6,763 nt of DNA from Burkholderiales bacterium (GCA_025354615.1 JANXMO010000081.1:1-6763); one strand, 5' to 3'. Shown: positions 1 to 6,337, counted from the first letter of the stretch. Numbers and translations are program-made. Notes: generated by a model from the letters alone, not told the origin.

Positions 1-172
1 GCTGCAAGTCAACGGCAAGCTGCGCGGTGTGCTGCGGGTGCCGGCGGCGGCCGACAAGTCGACGATCGAAAAAGCCGCGCTGGCGCATGCCGACTTCATC
101 CGGTTTGCCGACGGCCTGCCGGCCAAGCGCGTCATCGTCGTGCCCGGCCGGCTGGTCAATGTGGTGGTTTGA
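1..172 (+). CDS. leuS: Leucyl-tRNA synthetase, C-terminal end (partial)
   Basis: This is the last 56 codons of a gene entering from the left edge; the reading frame starts at base 2 and ends with TGA at 170-172. Leucyl-tRNA synthetase is a cytoplasmic enzyme that charges tRNA-Leu with leucine. The visible part is the small C-terminal domain that helps bind the tRNA. It is recognisable from VNGKLRG near the start, the stretch [17 protein letters not shown], and the terminal [12 protein letters not shown], which closely follows the usual end of bacterial LeuRS. The catalytic core and editing domain lie outside the window. The next gene, lptE, begins with no spacer, so the two are probably translated from one transcript. 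Identification is by recalled family pattern and is strong despite the short fragment. Confidence 0.93.
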   Translation, partial: LQVNGKLRGVLRVPAAADKSTIEKAALAHADFIRFADGLPAKRVIVVPGRLVNVVV

Positions 173-694
173 ATGGCGGGCGTGATGTTGCGGCGCCGGT
201 TCATTTCCAACGCTGCCAGCGGCTTGGTGTTGAGCAGCGGGATGGTGGCCGGCTGCGGCTTCGAATTGCGCCGTGCGCCCGTGTTGGCGTTCCAGACGGT
301 GCAACTGGCCGGCTTTCGCCCGCGTTCGCCGCTGGCTGAAGAATTGCGCAAAGCCCTCGACGCCAGCCCGACCACGCGGGTGGTCGAGGCGGCCGCCCAG
401 GCGCAAGTGGTGCTGGAGGCCTTGACCGACAGGCGTGAGAAAACCGTGGTGGCCAGCTCGGTGGCCGGCCAGGTGCTTGAATTCACGCTGCGCACCCGCT
501 TTGCCTTTCAATTGCGCACGCCTGCCGGCCGCGAGCTGATCGCACCGACGGAAATTGTGCTGAGCCGCGACATGGGCTACAGCGAAAGCGCAGCATTGGC
601 CAAGGAGCAGGAAGAGCAACTGCTGTACCGCGCCATGCAAAACGACATCGTCGCGCAAGTGATGCGCCGCCTGGCCACCGTGCCGGCGCCTTGA
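173..694 (+). CDS. lptE: LPS-assembly lipoprotein LptE (RlpB)
   Basis: LptE is an outer-membrane lipoprotein that plugs the LptD barrel and helps deliver lipopolysaccharide to the cell surface. The 173-aa product has a basic start (LRRRF, residues 6-10), a hydrophobic stretch, and a lipobox VAGC with the lipidated Cys at residue 28. After it comes the typical mature start CGFELRRAP. The length matches the family, and the position between leuS and holA is the conserved one in beta- and gammaproteobacteria. The first ATG (173) directly follows the leuS stop TGA (170-172). A second in-frame ATG at 185 would give a more typical signal peptide starting MLRRRF and cannot be excluded. Neither start has a strong ribosome binding site, so translation may be coupled to leuS. 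Function is assigned with good confidence; the exact start less so. Confidence 0.9.
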   Translation: MAGVMLRRRFISNAASGLVLSSGMVAGCGFELRRAPVLAFQTVQLAGFRPRSPLAEELRKALDASPTTRVVEAAAQAQVVLEALTDRREKTVVASSVAGQVLEFTLRTRFAFQLRTPAGRELIAPTEIVLSRDMGYSESAALAKEQEEQLLYRAMQNDIVAQVMRRLATVPAP

Positions 695-710
695 TTCAAT
701 CTTTTGCACG

Positions 711-1835
711 ATGCAATTGCGCCTCGACCAGTTGGATGCCCACTTGGCGCAAGCGCCGCAACGTGGCCTGCGCGCCGTCTACACGCTGTGGGGCGATGAG
801 CCGCTGTTAATGCAGGAAGCCGCCGACGCGCTGCGCGCCGCCGCACGCCAAGCCGGCCACAGCGAACGCCAGGTGCACACAGTAGCCGGCGCCCATTTCA
901 ACTGGAGCGGCTTGCTCGGCGCCAGCCAATCGATGAGCCTGTTCGGTGACCGGCAGCTGGTGGAAATTCGCCTGCCGTCGGGCAAGCCAGGCAAGGACGG
1001 CTCCGAAGCCTTGCAGCGTTATTGCGAGCGCCTCAGTGATGACGTGGTCACGCTCGTCACGCTGCCGCGGCTGGACCGCCAGCAACAGCAAAGCGCCTGG
1101 TTCGCGGCCTTGGACGGCGCCGGCATCAGCATTCGCATCGACCCTGTCGAACGGGCGGCATTGCCGGCGTGGATCGCCAAGCGCCTGGCGGCCCAAGGCC
1201 AGCGGGTGCCGGGCGGCGAACCCGGGCAGCAAGCCCTGGCTTTTTTTGCCGACCGCGTGGAAGGCAATTTGTTGGCTGCCCATCAGGAAGTGCAAAAGCT
1301 GGCCTTGCTGTATGCGCCGGGAGAATTGGCCCCGCAACAGATTGAAGACGCGGTGCTGAATGTGGCGCGCTATGACGTCTTCAAACTGAGCGAAGCCGTG
1401 TGGCAAGGCCAGGTGGCCCGCTCGCTGCGCATGCTCGACGGGCTGCGCGCCGAAGGCGAAGCCGCCGTGCTCGTGCACTGGACGCTGGCCGAAGACATTC
1501 GACAGCTGCAGCGTGTGACCGCGTTGATGGCCGCCGGCCGGCCGCAGGCGCTGGCCTTGCGTGAGGCGCGCGTCTGGGGCAGCAAGGAAAAACTGTTTGA
1601 ACGCGTATTGCCGCGCTTCAAGCAACGTCATGACGCGGTGGCAGCGCTGTTGCAGGCGGCGCAGGTTACCGATGGACTGGTCAAGGGGTTGAAGCACCCC
1701 AACTGGCCCGACGATGCCTGGGAAGGGCTGAAACGGCTGGCGTTGATGGTGTTGCAGTACACGTCGTCATCTTCAACGCCAGCTGGAAAGGGCGCCGCAC
1801 AGCGCGCGCTGGTGTTGCCGGCGCGTTGCGGCTGA
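711..1835 (+). CDS. holA: DNA polymerase III delta subunit
   Basis: HolA is the clamp-loader subunit that opens the beta sliding clamp during DNA replication in the cytoplasm. The 374-aa product shows the family pattern: a WGDEPLLMQEAAD segment at residues 27-39 (the P-loop-like N-terminal region, degenerate in delta), SLFGDRQLVEIRLP at 76-89, RVEGNLLAAHQEVQKLALL at 182-200 in the helical middle domain, and DVFKLSEAVWQG at 222-233 opening the C-terminal collar domain. The last roughly 23 residues, starting at a SSSS run (352-355), form a low-complexity tail beyond the conserved fold. The gene starts 16 bp after lptE and no clear Shine-Dalgarno precedes the ATG, so it probably depends on the leuS-lptE transcript. 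The start at 711 gives the MQLRLDQLDAHLA N-terminus usual for this family. Confidence 0.93.
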   Translation: MQLRLDQLDAHLAQAPQRGLRAVYTLWGDEPLLMQEAADALRAAARQAGHSERQVHTVAGAHFNWSGLLGASQSMSLFGDRQLVEIRLPSGKPGKDGSEALQRYCERLSDDVVTLVTLPRLDRQQQQSAWFAALDGAGISIRIDPVERAALPAWIAKRLAAQGQRVPGGEPGQQALAFFADRVEGNLLAAHQEVQKLALLYAPGELAPQQIEDAVLNVARYDVFKLSEAVWQGQVARSLRMLDGLRAEGEAAVLVHWTLAEDIRQLQRVTALMAAGRPQALALREARVWGSKEKLFERVLPRFKQRHDAVAALLQAAQVTDGLVKGLKHPNWPDDAWEGLKRLALMVLQYTSSSSTPAGKGAAQRALVLPARCG

Positions 1836-1867
1836 GGCTTTTCAAGCCCCAGCCTTCAACGAAGGCT
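1836..1867. terminator. Tandem short hairpins between convergent genes
   Basis: Two small inverted repeats fill the 31 bp between the holA stop and the stop of the opposing gene. GGCTT (1836-1840) pairs with AAGCC (1844-1848) around a 3-nt loop. AGCCTTC (1851-1857) pairs with GAAGGCT (1861-1867) around AAC, and its last base overlaps the stop codon of the - strand gene. Placement between converging genes suggests a shared two-way terminator. Neither strand has a clear T-run after the stems, so a true intrinsic terminator is not established. Confidence 0.35.
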
Positions 1868-2457
1868 CAATGCGCCTGGGTTTGAGCGTCGTGTTTTTGA
1901 CGATAGATATGGCGGCTTTGACGGTTTTCCGCTTTTTGCAGACGAGCCTGCTCGGCTGCGCCAACATGTCCATCGCTGCCAGCACGGGCTTCCAGGTGGT
2001 TGACGCGGGCCTGTCCTGCTTCAAGCCGGCCGGCCTCACGCGTCGTCAACGCGCCGCTTTGAAGGCCGTTTTCAATGCGCTTTTCCTGGTTGATGTTGCG
2101 CCCCACGTCGGCCTGCATGCGTTGGGACGATGCTGAATTGGGGTTTCCTGTCTGGGCATCGTGGCGTTGCGCCGCAATGTCGGCGCTGACCTTGTTCTGC
2201 GCCGCGTTCAACCGGGCGCGTTCCGCATCGGAAAGTTGTCCGTCTTTCATGCTGCGGGACTGCAGCCGGTCAACGCGGCTCTCTTCACGTTCAAGCTTGG
2301 CCGCTTCCTGCGTTGACAAGGAACCGTCTTTCAAGCCCGCTTCAATACGCGTTTGTTGGTTCACGTCGCGCTGCACGCTGGCGGCGCCCGTGGGTTGGGC
2401 CCAAACAGCGGCGCAGGAAAGGGCAAACGTGGTGGCCAGCAAGGTGCGTTTCATCAT
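1867..2457 (-). CDS. Secreted tandem-repeat protein, function unknown
   Basis: The 196-aa product has a signal peptide: MMKR, a hydrophobic core LLATTFALSCAAV, and a likely cut after VWA near residue 20, so it should be periplasmic or secreted. The rest is two tandem copies of a 75-80 residue helical unit (about residues 28-103 and 114-193). Both copies carry NQ(Q/E)-x-RIE near the start and (R/K)HDAQT at the end. Each copy holds two EF-hand-like segments: KDGSLSTQE (43-51), KDGQLSDAE (71-79), QSGALTTRE (133-141) and SDGHVGAAE (161-169). The full DxDxDG calcium loop is absent, so calcium binding is not supported. I recall similar uncharacterised proteins in Burkholderiales. The ATG at 2457 is chosen because GGAG lies 7 nt before it; ATG at 2463 or 2454 is possible, and the frame stays open to 2667 inside the preceding gene. 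It lies downstream of the export pair on the same strand, but a link in function is only inference. Confidence 0.8.
   Translation of the reverse strand: MMKRTLLATTFALSCAAVWAQPTGAASVQRDVNQQTRIEAGLKDGSLSTQEAAKLEREESRVDRLQSRSMKDGQLSDAERARLNAAQNKVSADIAAQRHDAQTGNPNSASSQRMQADVGRNINQEKRIENGLQSGALTTREAGRLEAGQARVNHLEARAGSDGHVGAAEQARLQKAENRQSRHIYRQKHDAQTQAH
1879..2376 (-). repeat. Two-copy internal duplication in the secreted protein
   Basis: The coding sequence of the secreted protein contains two direct copies at the protein level: copy 1 at 2149-2376 and copy 2 at 1879-2118. They are joined by a short linker, GNPNSASSQ. Shared landmarks in the same order are a D-V start, NQ-x-x-RIE-x-GL, a DG/SG-x-L motif followed by TxEA-x-(K/R)LE, RV-(D/N)-(R/H)-L, a second DG motif, ARL-(N/Q)-x-A-(Q/E)-N, and (R/K)HDAQT. 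The copies are clearly related but diverged, so this is an old duplication and not a recent slippage event. Confidence 0.75.
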
Positions 2458-2464
2458 GGTCATG

Positions 2465-2468
2465 CTCC
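2465..2468 (-). promoter_or_regulatory. Ribosome binding site of the secreted-protein gene
   Basis: The - strand reads GGAG here. It is followed by 7 nt and then ATGATGAAA starting at 2457. This is the best ribosome binding site in the window and decides the start in favour of 2457 over 2463, which it practically touches. The base of a large inverted repeat begins 7 nt upstream at 2476, close enough to influence ribosome access. Confidence 0.6.
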
Positions 2469-2475
2469 GATGGAA

Positions 2476-2518
2476 GTTGAAGGAATCGAACAGCAGAGAT
2501 TTGTTCGATTGCTTCAAC
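2476..2518 (-). promoter_or_regulatory. 17-bp-arm inverted repeat, leader hairpin or operator
   Basis: The arms are gttgaaggaatcgaaca (2476-2492) and tgttcgattgcttcaac (2502-2518), read on the + strand, with the 9-nt spacer gcagagatt. Sixteen of 17 positions pair; the single mismatch is G/G at 2483 against 2511. The inner 9 bp (aatcgaaca/tgttcgatt) are perfect. It lies between the chain-length gene and the secreted-protein gene, 7 nt before the Shine-Dalgarno of the latter. As RNA it would form a long stable hairpin. There is no T-run after it on the - strand, so it is not a standard intrinsic terminator. It could instead be a protein-binding site, an mRNA-end-stabilising or processing hairpin, or a translation control element. 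Confidence 0.6.
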
Positions 2519-2548
2519 AACGGCGCCAGGCAGGCAGCGTTGACGCCA

Positions 2549-2560
2549 GCTTCATGAAGC
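2549..2560. repeat. 12-bp perfect palindrome
   Basis: The sequence gcttcatgaagc is its own reverse complement and lies in the 136-bp gap between the chain-length gene and the secreted-protein gene. The half-site gcttca recurs in the same orientation at 2511-2516 and 2591-2596, so this gap has three gcttca boxes. It could be a small operator, but a 12-bp palindrome can arise by chance and no promoter could be recognised next to it. Confidence 0.3.
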
Positions 2561-2593
2561 AACGTAAAGACAGCGCCCGACGCTTGGCCTGCT

Positions 2594-3832
2594 TCAGCGG
2601 CGTAATTTCCATGCGCGTGCCAGGGCTTGCTGCGCCGGATCGGCTGCCGCACCTTGTTGCTGCGCATAGCCGCGCCACGCGGCCCACATACACATCAGCA
2701 GAAAAGCCGCCACGCTGCCGCCGACGGTGATCAGCCCCCGCGAGGGCTTGGATTTGTAGTCCGGCGCAAACGCCATGTCGACCTGCTGCAGCAGCGGCCC
2801 TTCCTTGGCTTCATCGAGCTTGGCTAATTCGAACTGGCGCACCATGCTCTCCAGCAGCGTTTCCTGCAGCTTCAATTCGCGGCGTGCGCGCACGTAGTCG
2901 ATGGCGGCTTCGGGCAATTTGCCAACTGGCAAATCCAAGGCGCTGCCGCTTTTACCGCCCTGATTTTCAAGGCGCGCCAGCTCGCTGCGCAGCGCGCGCA
3001 GTTCCGATTCAAGGCGTTGCACGTCGGGGTTTTGCCCGGTGGTGCCGGTGCGCAGCACCTTGAGCTGCACTTCGCGTTCCGTGATCTGCCCGCGCAGCTG
3101 CGCCGCCACGCCGATCAAAGCTTCGGCTTGTTTGTCCAGCACGATCAGGCCGGATTTTTCCTGCACCTTGCGCAGGTTGTCTTCGGCGGCAACCAAATGC
3201 TCTTTGGTCTCGTTGAGCTGTTTTTCGAAAAACACGCGGCGGGCCTGGGCTTCGGAAACCGCCAGCCGGCCCAGCAGCTGGGTGACTTCCGAGGCGTGCG
3301 CGTTGGCCAGATCGGCGGCGAACTTGGGCTCCTTGTCGTCCACTTCCACGGTGATGAGCCCGCTCTTCTTGTCCGAGCTGACCCGCACGTAGCTGGGAAC
3401 CGTTTTGCGCAGCGTTTCGAAATGTTGAAGGCCGTAGCGGGTTTGCAACGCAAAGCGCTGGTCCAGCGCGCGGATGATGCTGTCGCTCTTGAGCAGTGCC
3501 ACATACAACTCATCAGGTGTCTTGGCACCCAACCCGCCGGCAATACCGCCGAGCGAACCGAATGCGGCAAGTGCCGCCGCCGACGAGCTGCCCTGTTGCT
3601 GCGAATTGGGCGGCAGCAAGGTGCTGCGCGCGGTGTAAGTGGGCGGCATCAGCAGCGCCACCAGCAGCGCCGCGACAGTGGCCAGCACCGTCACCGCCGC
3701 CACCGCGCGTTTGCGCTCGCCGATCCAGGTCAGCAGGTCGAGCAAGCCAACCTGCGGGCCATCGTCCTCGTCAATGTCATCGAGGTCATGTGAGGGCATG
3801 GCGGGGCGGGTGGTCGTCGTGAGGGTGTTCAT
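2594..3832 (-). CDS. Wzz/PCP-type polysaccharide chain-length or co-polymerase protein
   Basis: This 412-aa product is an inner-membrane protein of the polysaccharide co-polymerase family, which sets polymer length and links the inner-membrane export machinery to the outer-membrane exporter. It has an acidic N-terminal tail (DLDDIDEDDG, 16-25), a first membrane helix at about 43-62 followed by PPTYTARSTLLPP, and a Gly/Ala-rich stretch LAAFGSLGGIAGG at 88-100. A long periplasmic part rich in coiled coil follows (about 185-345). The conserved APDYKSKPSRG at 356-366 leads into a second membrane helix at about 367-386, and a short cytoplasmic tail ends the protein. No Walker motifs or tyrosine cluster follow the second helix, so there is no fused tyrosine kinase. 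It starts 19 bp after the stop of the export gene, so the pair is almost certainly co-transcribed. No strong ribosome binding site precedes 3832; Met12 (3799) is an alternative start. The family call is firm; the polymer is unknown. Confidence 0.88.
   Translation of the reverse strand: MNTLTTTTRPAMPSHDLDDIDEDDGPQVGLLDLLTWIGERKRAVAAVTVLATVAALLVALLMPPTYTARSTLLPPNSQQQGSSSAAALAAFGSLGGIAGGLGAKTPDELYVALLKSDSIIRALDQRFALQTRYGLQHFETLRKTVPSYVRVSSDKKSGLITVEVDDKEPKFAADLANAHASEVTQLLGRLAVSEAQARRVFFEKQLNETKEHLVAAEDNLRKVQEKSGLIVLDKQAEALIGVAAQLRGQITEREVQLKVLRTGTTGQNPDVQRLESELRALRSELARLENQGGKSGSALDLPVGKLPEAAIDYVRARRELKLQETLLESMVRQFELAKLDEAKEGPLLQQVDMAFAPDYKSKPSRGLITVGGSVAAFLLMCMWAAWRGYAQQQGAAADPAQQALARAWKLRR
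2917..2934. repeat. 8-bp-arm inverted repeat inside the chain-length gene
   Basis: The sequence atttgcca-ac-tggcaaat is a perfect inverted repeat with a 2-nt centre, located in the part of the chain-length gene that codes for LDLPVGKLP. The form resembles a dimeric regulator site, but it sits deep inside a coding region. It may simply be a result of codon choice. Confidence 0.3.
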
Positions 3833-3851
3833 GCGCGTGCAGCCCGGCGCC

Positions 3852-6254
3852 TCAATTGCGCAATGTTTTGATGGCTGCCGCGCCCAGGCCGAACTGGGAA
3901 AGAATCTGCGACCAGTCTTTCAAGTTGCGCACCAAGGCATGGCCAAAGCTTTCAAAGTCCAGCTGGCTGGGAACGATCACCGCATCACCCGGCTGCAGCG
4001 GTTGTGACTCAATGCTGCGGAAGCTGAAGATGCCGCGCTGATCGCCGGAATGCGACACCGTGCCATCGGCGCGCAGGATGAACATGTTGGAAATATCGCC
4101 CGCTTCGTCGACGCCTGCCATTTTCAAATAATCGCCCGCCGTACGCCCCGGCTTCCATAGGAACGCATTGCTGTTGACGACCGCGCCGGCCACGGTTACG
4201 AAGCCCGGCCGTGTCGGCACGCTGATGCGGTCGCCGGCGTCCAACGGCAGGTCGGGCAGGGCGTTCAGATCGCTGTCTTCAGGGCGCAGCTCCAGCGCCA
4301 ATCGGCCATTCGGCTGCAATCGCTGCAGCCGCTGCAGCTGGGCTTGCGTGGCCGCGGCGCTGACCGCGCCGGTGCTGCGGTCGGCCAGCGGGTCATCGCG
4401 CCGGTTGGCCGCATCGCGTGCGGTTTGTGTCGCTGACAAAGCTTCAAGCCGGGAAATGGCGGCCGTCAAATTCTCCCGTTGCCGCTGGCGTGTTTCCTCG
4501 CGTGTGAATTCAAGGCCGTAGACATAAGCTTGCGGCGTGAAGCCACCGGCACGCGCCACCAGCTGGCGCAGCGTTTCGCCGGCCTGGAGCTGGTAGACGC
4601 CCGGCGCGGCGATCTCGCCGTCCAGCGTCACCAGCCGGGTTTGCCGGGCCACCGGAACGCGCACGTCTTTCTGGCTGTAAACGGTGATCACGTCACCCGA
4701 CTGGAGCTCAAGGTTTTGCGTCTCGTCGCCCTGCAGCACGGCACGCCCTAAGTTGAAGGGAATGACCTGAGTGCTGAGATTCTGCGGGTTGAGCCGCTCG
4801 ATCATGGCGTAATCCCAATTCAATTCGTCGAACAACGCGGCAGGTGTTTTTTGCGCCCGGGCTGCGGCGGCACGGTCAGCGCCTGGCGGCGCCATAGGTG
4901 CCGTACCAGGCCCACCGGGCACTGAACCTGGCAGCGGCTCGTCTTCAATAATTTGCACCAGAAAATTCTTGCGGCGGTAGAAATCGGGCGAAATCAAGGC
5001 CTGTGCATTGGGAATCAAATCACGCACGCGCATGCCGGGCGTGAACGTGTAGCGCAAGGGCTGCGCCACGTGGCCTTTGAGCGTCACGGCATTGGCAAAT
5101 TCAGGTGAAATGGCCAGCAACGTCAGCACATCGCCATCGCGCAAGGGTTTTTGCAGCCCGGCGGGGTCCAGCTTGAACTGTTCGACGAAGCGCGCCGCTG
5201 GCCGCTGCGAGGCATCGATGCGCTCCAGCTGGGCCTGGTTCGGATTGGCCAATACGGCCGCGCCACCGGCGTAGCGCAGCACTTCTCGCAACGGCTGTTG
5301 CGCCGTGCGCAACTCGAAAATGGCCGCGGTGTCGATGGCGCCTGTCACGGCCACGCGCGGACCAGCAGGCTGAAACACCACGACGTCGCCACCGGCCAGT
5401 TGCACGTCGTTTGATTTGTCGCCCAGGACCAGGAAATCGTAGATGTCGAATTCCGACACCACGTTGCCATTGCGGCGCAGCGACAACTTGCGCATCGAGC
5501 CATTCGGTGCCGGCCCGCCGGCGGCCAGCACGGCCGACAACACCGTCGACTGGCTCGGCAAGGTGTAGACCCCCGGGCGCTGTGCCGGCCCGACGACGAA
5601 CACCCGCACGCCACGCAGCTTGCCCAATGTCACGTTGAGCGTGAAGTTGGTGTAGAGCCGGCCGATCTGCGTGCGCAGCTGCTGTTCCAGATCGGCGGCC
5701 TTGACGCCGGCCACGTTGAAGCTGCCGACTTTGGGCAGGTTGACCTGGCCGTTGCGGTCGACCGTGCTGCGGTAGTCAACATCGATCGAACCCCAGGCGC
5801 GTATCACCAGTTCATCACCCGGGCCGACGACGTAGTCGGCTGACACCGGCACGTTGTCCAGCGCATTCAAGCCTTCGCCGGCATCAGCGAAAAAGCCGCT
5901 GCCAAACACCGGCAGCAGCCGGCCGGTGGCCAGTTCGACAAATTTTTGAAACTCGTTGGGCAGCGGCTCGAGCCGGTTGCTGCGGTCGCCGCTGTTGCGC
6001 TGCGCACCCGCAGGCGTGTTGTTGCGGCCAGCCGCACTGCGCTCGGGCACAGTGCTTTGACGCATTTGAATGGTTGCTGGCGATGAGGGCGCCGCAGCGC
6101 CAGCAGCGCCTGCGACGCCACCCGCACGCGCGCCGGTTGGCGGCACATAGCCAGGGGCGCTGAAAGTGCCGCCGTTGACCCCGTCGTCCGCCGCTTGCAG
6201 CTGAGCGCTGTAACCGATCAAAACAGCAGCCGTAAAAATGAGGAAAGAGCGCAT
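3852..6254 (-). CDS. Large SLBB-domain polysaccharide export protein (OPX, Wza-like)
   Basis: This outer-membrane/periplasmic exporter should form the channel through which a capsule or exopolysaccharide leaves the cell, docking on the neighbouring Wzz-type protein. From ATG 6254 it is 800 aa, with a signal peptide (MRSFLIFTAAVLIGYSAQLQA, cut near 21) and a Pro/Ala/Gly-rich linker to about 95. The Poly_export domain spans about 137-212 and includes YVVGPGDELVIRAWG (141-155). SLBB-type segments lie near 216-292, 300-380, 388-525, 541-680 and 686-763, with GxxxxPGVY signatures at 222-230 and 546-554. The third carries a Pro/Gly insert (438-465) and the fourth a coiled-coil insert (584-645). The end, about 771-797, looks like an amphipathic helix, as in the Wza pore. 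Unlike Wza (about 380 aa, lipidated) it is twice as long and has no lipobox Cys. An in-frame ATG at 6329 would bury this signal peptide and is unlikely. No clear ribosome binding site precedes 6254. Confidence 0.88.
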   Translation of the reverse strand: MRSFLIFTAAVLIGYSAQLQAADDGVNGGTFSAPGYVPPTGARAGGVAGAAGAAAPSSPATIQMRQSTVPERSAAGRNNTPAGAQRNSGDRSNRLEPLPNEFQKFVELATGRLLPVFGSGFFADAGEGLNALDNVPVSADYVVGPGDELVIRAWGSIDVDYRSTVDRNGQVNLPKVGSFNVAGVKAADLEQQLRTQIGRLYTNFTLNVTLGKLRGVRVFVVGPAQRPGVYTLPSQSTVLSAVLAAGGPAPNGSMRKLSLRRNGNVVSEFDIYDFLVLGDKSNDVQLAGGDVVVFQPAGPRVAVTGAIDTAAIFELRTAQQPLREVLRYAGGAAVLANPNQAQLERIDASQRPAARFVEQFKLDPAGLQKPLRDGDVLTLLAISPEFANAVTLKGHVAQPLRYTFTPGMRVRDLIPNAQALISPDFYRRKNFLVQIIEDEPLPGSVPGGPGTAPMAPPGADRAAAARAQKTPAALFDELNWDYAMIERLNPQNLSTQVIPFNLGRAVLQGDETQNLELQSGDVITVYSQKDVRVPVARQTRLVTLDGEIAAPGVYQLQAGETLRQLVARAGGFTPQAYVYGLEFTREETRQRQRENLTAAISRLEALSATQTARDAANRRDDPLADRSTGAVSAAATQAQLQRLQRLQPNGRLALELRPEDSDLNALPDLPLDAGDRISVPTRPGFVTVAGAVVNSNAFLWKPGRTAGDYLKMAGVDEAGDISNMFILRADGTVSHSGDQRGIFSFRSIESQPLQPGDAVIVPSQLDFESFGHALVRNLKDWSQILSQFGLGAAAIKTLRN

Positions 6255-6270
6255 ACAAAGCAATCGGTTC

Positions 6271-6297
6271 AAAAAGACGGGTGCCGCAGGGCACCCG
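6271..6297 (-). terminator. Intrinsic terminator in the export-gene leader
   Basis: On the - strand CGGGTGCC (6297-6290) pairs perfectly with GGCACCCG (6285-6278) around the 4-nt loop CTGC and is followed at once by TCTTTTT (6277-6271). An 8-bp GC-rich stem plus a U-tract is the standard intrinsic terminator. It ends only 17 nt before the start codon of the export gene. No - strand gene lies upstream within the window that it could serve, so it most likely acts inside the leader as an attenuator or ends a short leader RNA. The reverse orientation lacks a T-run after the stem. Confidence 0.6.
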
Positions 6298-6334
6298 CCC
6301 ATGTCGGGCGGGCAAGCCGACGCCTGCAAAGCCC
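6294..6334 (-). promoter_or_regulatory. Competing pairings upstream of the leader terminator (possible antiterminator)
   Basis: On the - strand CCCGCCC (6312-6306) can pair with GGGCGGG (6300-6294) around a 5-nt loop. This 3' arm shares four bases (6294-6297) with the 5' arm of the terminator, so the two hairpins exclude each other. Further upstream GGGC (6334-6331) can pair with GCCC (6313-6310), which would free the terminator arm. This gives a 1:2, 2:3, 3:4 layout as in attenuators. The 1:2 pairing is weak. The pairings are read directly from the sequence; their use in the cell is inference, and GC-rich DNA gives such short pairings by chance fairly often. Confidence 0.4.
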
Positions 6335-6337
6335 GTG

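Noticed and set aside
807..1697. Long open frame (296 codons) antisense to holA
   Set aside because: It is a shadow of the GC-rich holA frame; its translation is a low-complexity Arg/Gln/His-rich string with no family pattern, while the + strand frame is clearly HolA.
1887..2391. EF-hand calcium-binding loops in the secreted protein
   Set aside because: Only the DG-x-L/V turn remains; the acidic residues at the first loop positions needed to bind calcium are missing, so this is described only as EF-hand-like.
2458..2667. N-terminal extension of the secreted protein to an ATG at 2667
   Set aside because: It would overlap the 3' end of the chain-length gene and bury a clear signal peptide and its ribosome binding site; the extension has no family-like sequence.
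3017..3793. Long open frame (258 codons) antisense to the chain-length gene
   Set aside because: The translation is Gln/Arg/His-rich with no recognisable domain; the opposite strand codes for a well-patterned Wzz-type protein.
6255..6329. Upstream start of the export protein at 6329
   Set aside because: The 25 extra residues would precede a good signal peptide and be coded by the terminator hairpin region; the start at 6254 is far more typical.
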